In this document: in pieces, positions 5,565-5,608 of the stretch
Position numbering within the stretch: position 1 is the first letter of the stretch
Layout: every line of letters starts with the position of its first letter
DNA from: an uncultured Eubacterium sp.
GTDB taxonomy: Bacteria > Bacillota > Clostridia > Oscillospirales > Acutalibacteraceae
NCBI GenBank assembly: GCA_945979635.1
Contig: CAMFPZ010000065.1
Coordinates: forward strand, 1 to 5,608
Direction of reading: 5' to 3'
Length of the DNA stretch: 5,608 nt
Program-made: the position numbers and the translations under genes
Notes under the pieces: generated by a model
Told to the model about the DNA's origin: nothing
Database searches by the model: none
The model's input: the letters and a program-made list of their open reading frames with translations, nothing else

Positions 5565-5608
5565 CTGTCTCTTATACACATCTGACGCTGCCGACGATAC
5601 TCCTTGTG
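5565..5608 (-). other. Nextera i5-side adapter (assembly contamination)
   Basis: CTGTCTCTTATACACATCT (5565-5583) is the reverse complement of the Tn5 mosaic end. GACGCTGCCGACGA (5584-5597) completes the Nextera read-1 adapter. TACTCCTT (5598-5605) is the reverse complement of the i5 index S507 (AAGGAGTA, from memory), and GTG (5606-5608) starts the P5 sequence. None of this is genomic. Confidence 0.98.

Noticed and set aside
21..5583. Inverted 19-bp Tn5 mosaic ends at 21-39 and 5565-5583, resembling a transposon with five genes of cargo
   Set aside because: The flanking bases are Nextera adapter and index sequences, so the ends come from library preparation. No transposase or target duplication is present.

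Overview
The window is a short contig of low-to-moderate GC DNA, probably from an uncultured Clostridia-type Firmicute (Oscillospiraceae or Lachnospiraceae-like). This is inferred from AAAGGAG-type ribosome binding sites, short intergenic gaps, a DUF5058-like membrane protein and a cysteine-rich protein of clostridial style. Both ends are not genomic: bases 1-39 and 5565-5608 are Illumina Nextera (Tn5 tagmentation) adapter, including index bases. Genomic sequence therefore spans about 40-5564.

Layout. The only plus-strand gene is the 3' part of an unrecognised protein (40-529), cut by the adapter. It converges on a three-gene minus-strand operon (3505 to 610), and a 21-bp-stem hairpin (552-600) separates the two. 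In transcription order the operon encodes a six-helix DUF5058-like membrane protein, a second multi-helix membrane protein (start corrected to 2732), and a membrane-anchored M20 metallopeptidase of the carboxypeptidase S/PM20D1 type. Junctions are 2 nt and a 1-nt TAATG overlap, so the three products are probably made together. A likely reading is a transporter-like membrane pair plus a peptidase or N-acyl-amino-acid hydrolase; this is inference from layout.

Upstream, also on the minus strand, lie a 271-residue protein with 23 cysteines (4411 to 3596), which has its own intrinsic terminator, and before it a complete aldose 1-epimerase gene (galM, 5547 to 4495).

The most interesting stretch is the 83-nt gap between galM and the cysteine-rich gene. 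It holds a long inverted repeat (4419-4471) in which the ribosome binding site of the cysteine-rich gene is one arm, followed by a T6 tract. It also holds a match to the sporulation sigma-K promoter consensus, placed so that a transcript from it would start inside the loop and escape the hairpin. Together with the cysteine content this suggests a late-sporulation coat or exosporium protein insulated from galM read-through. That is a hypothesis, not an established function.
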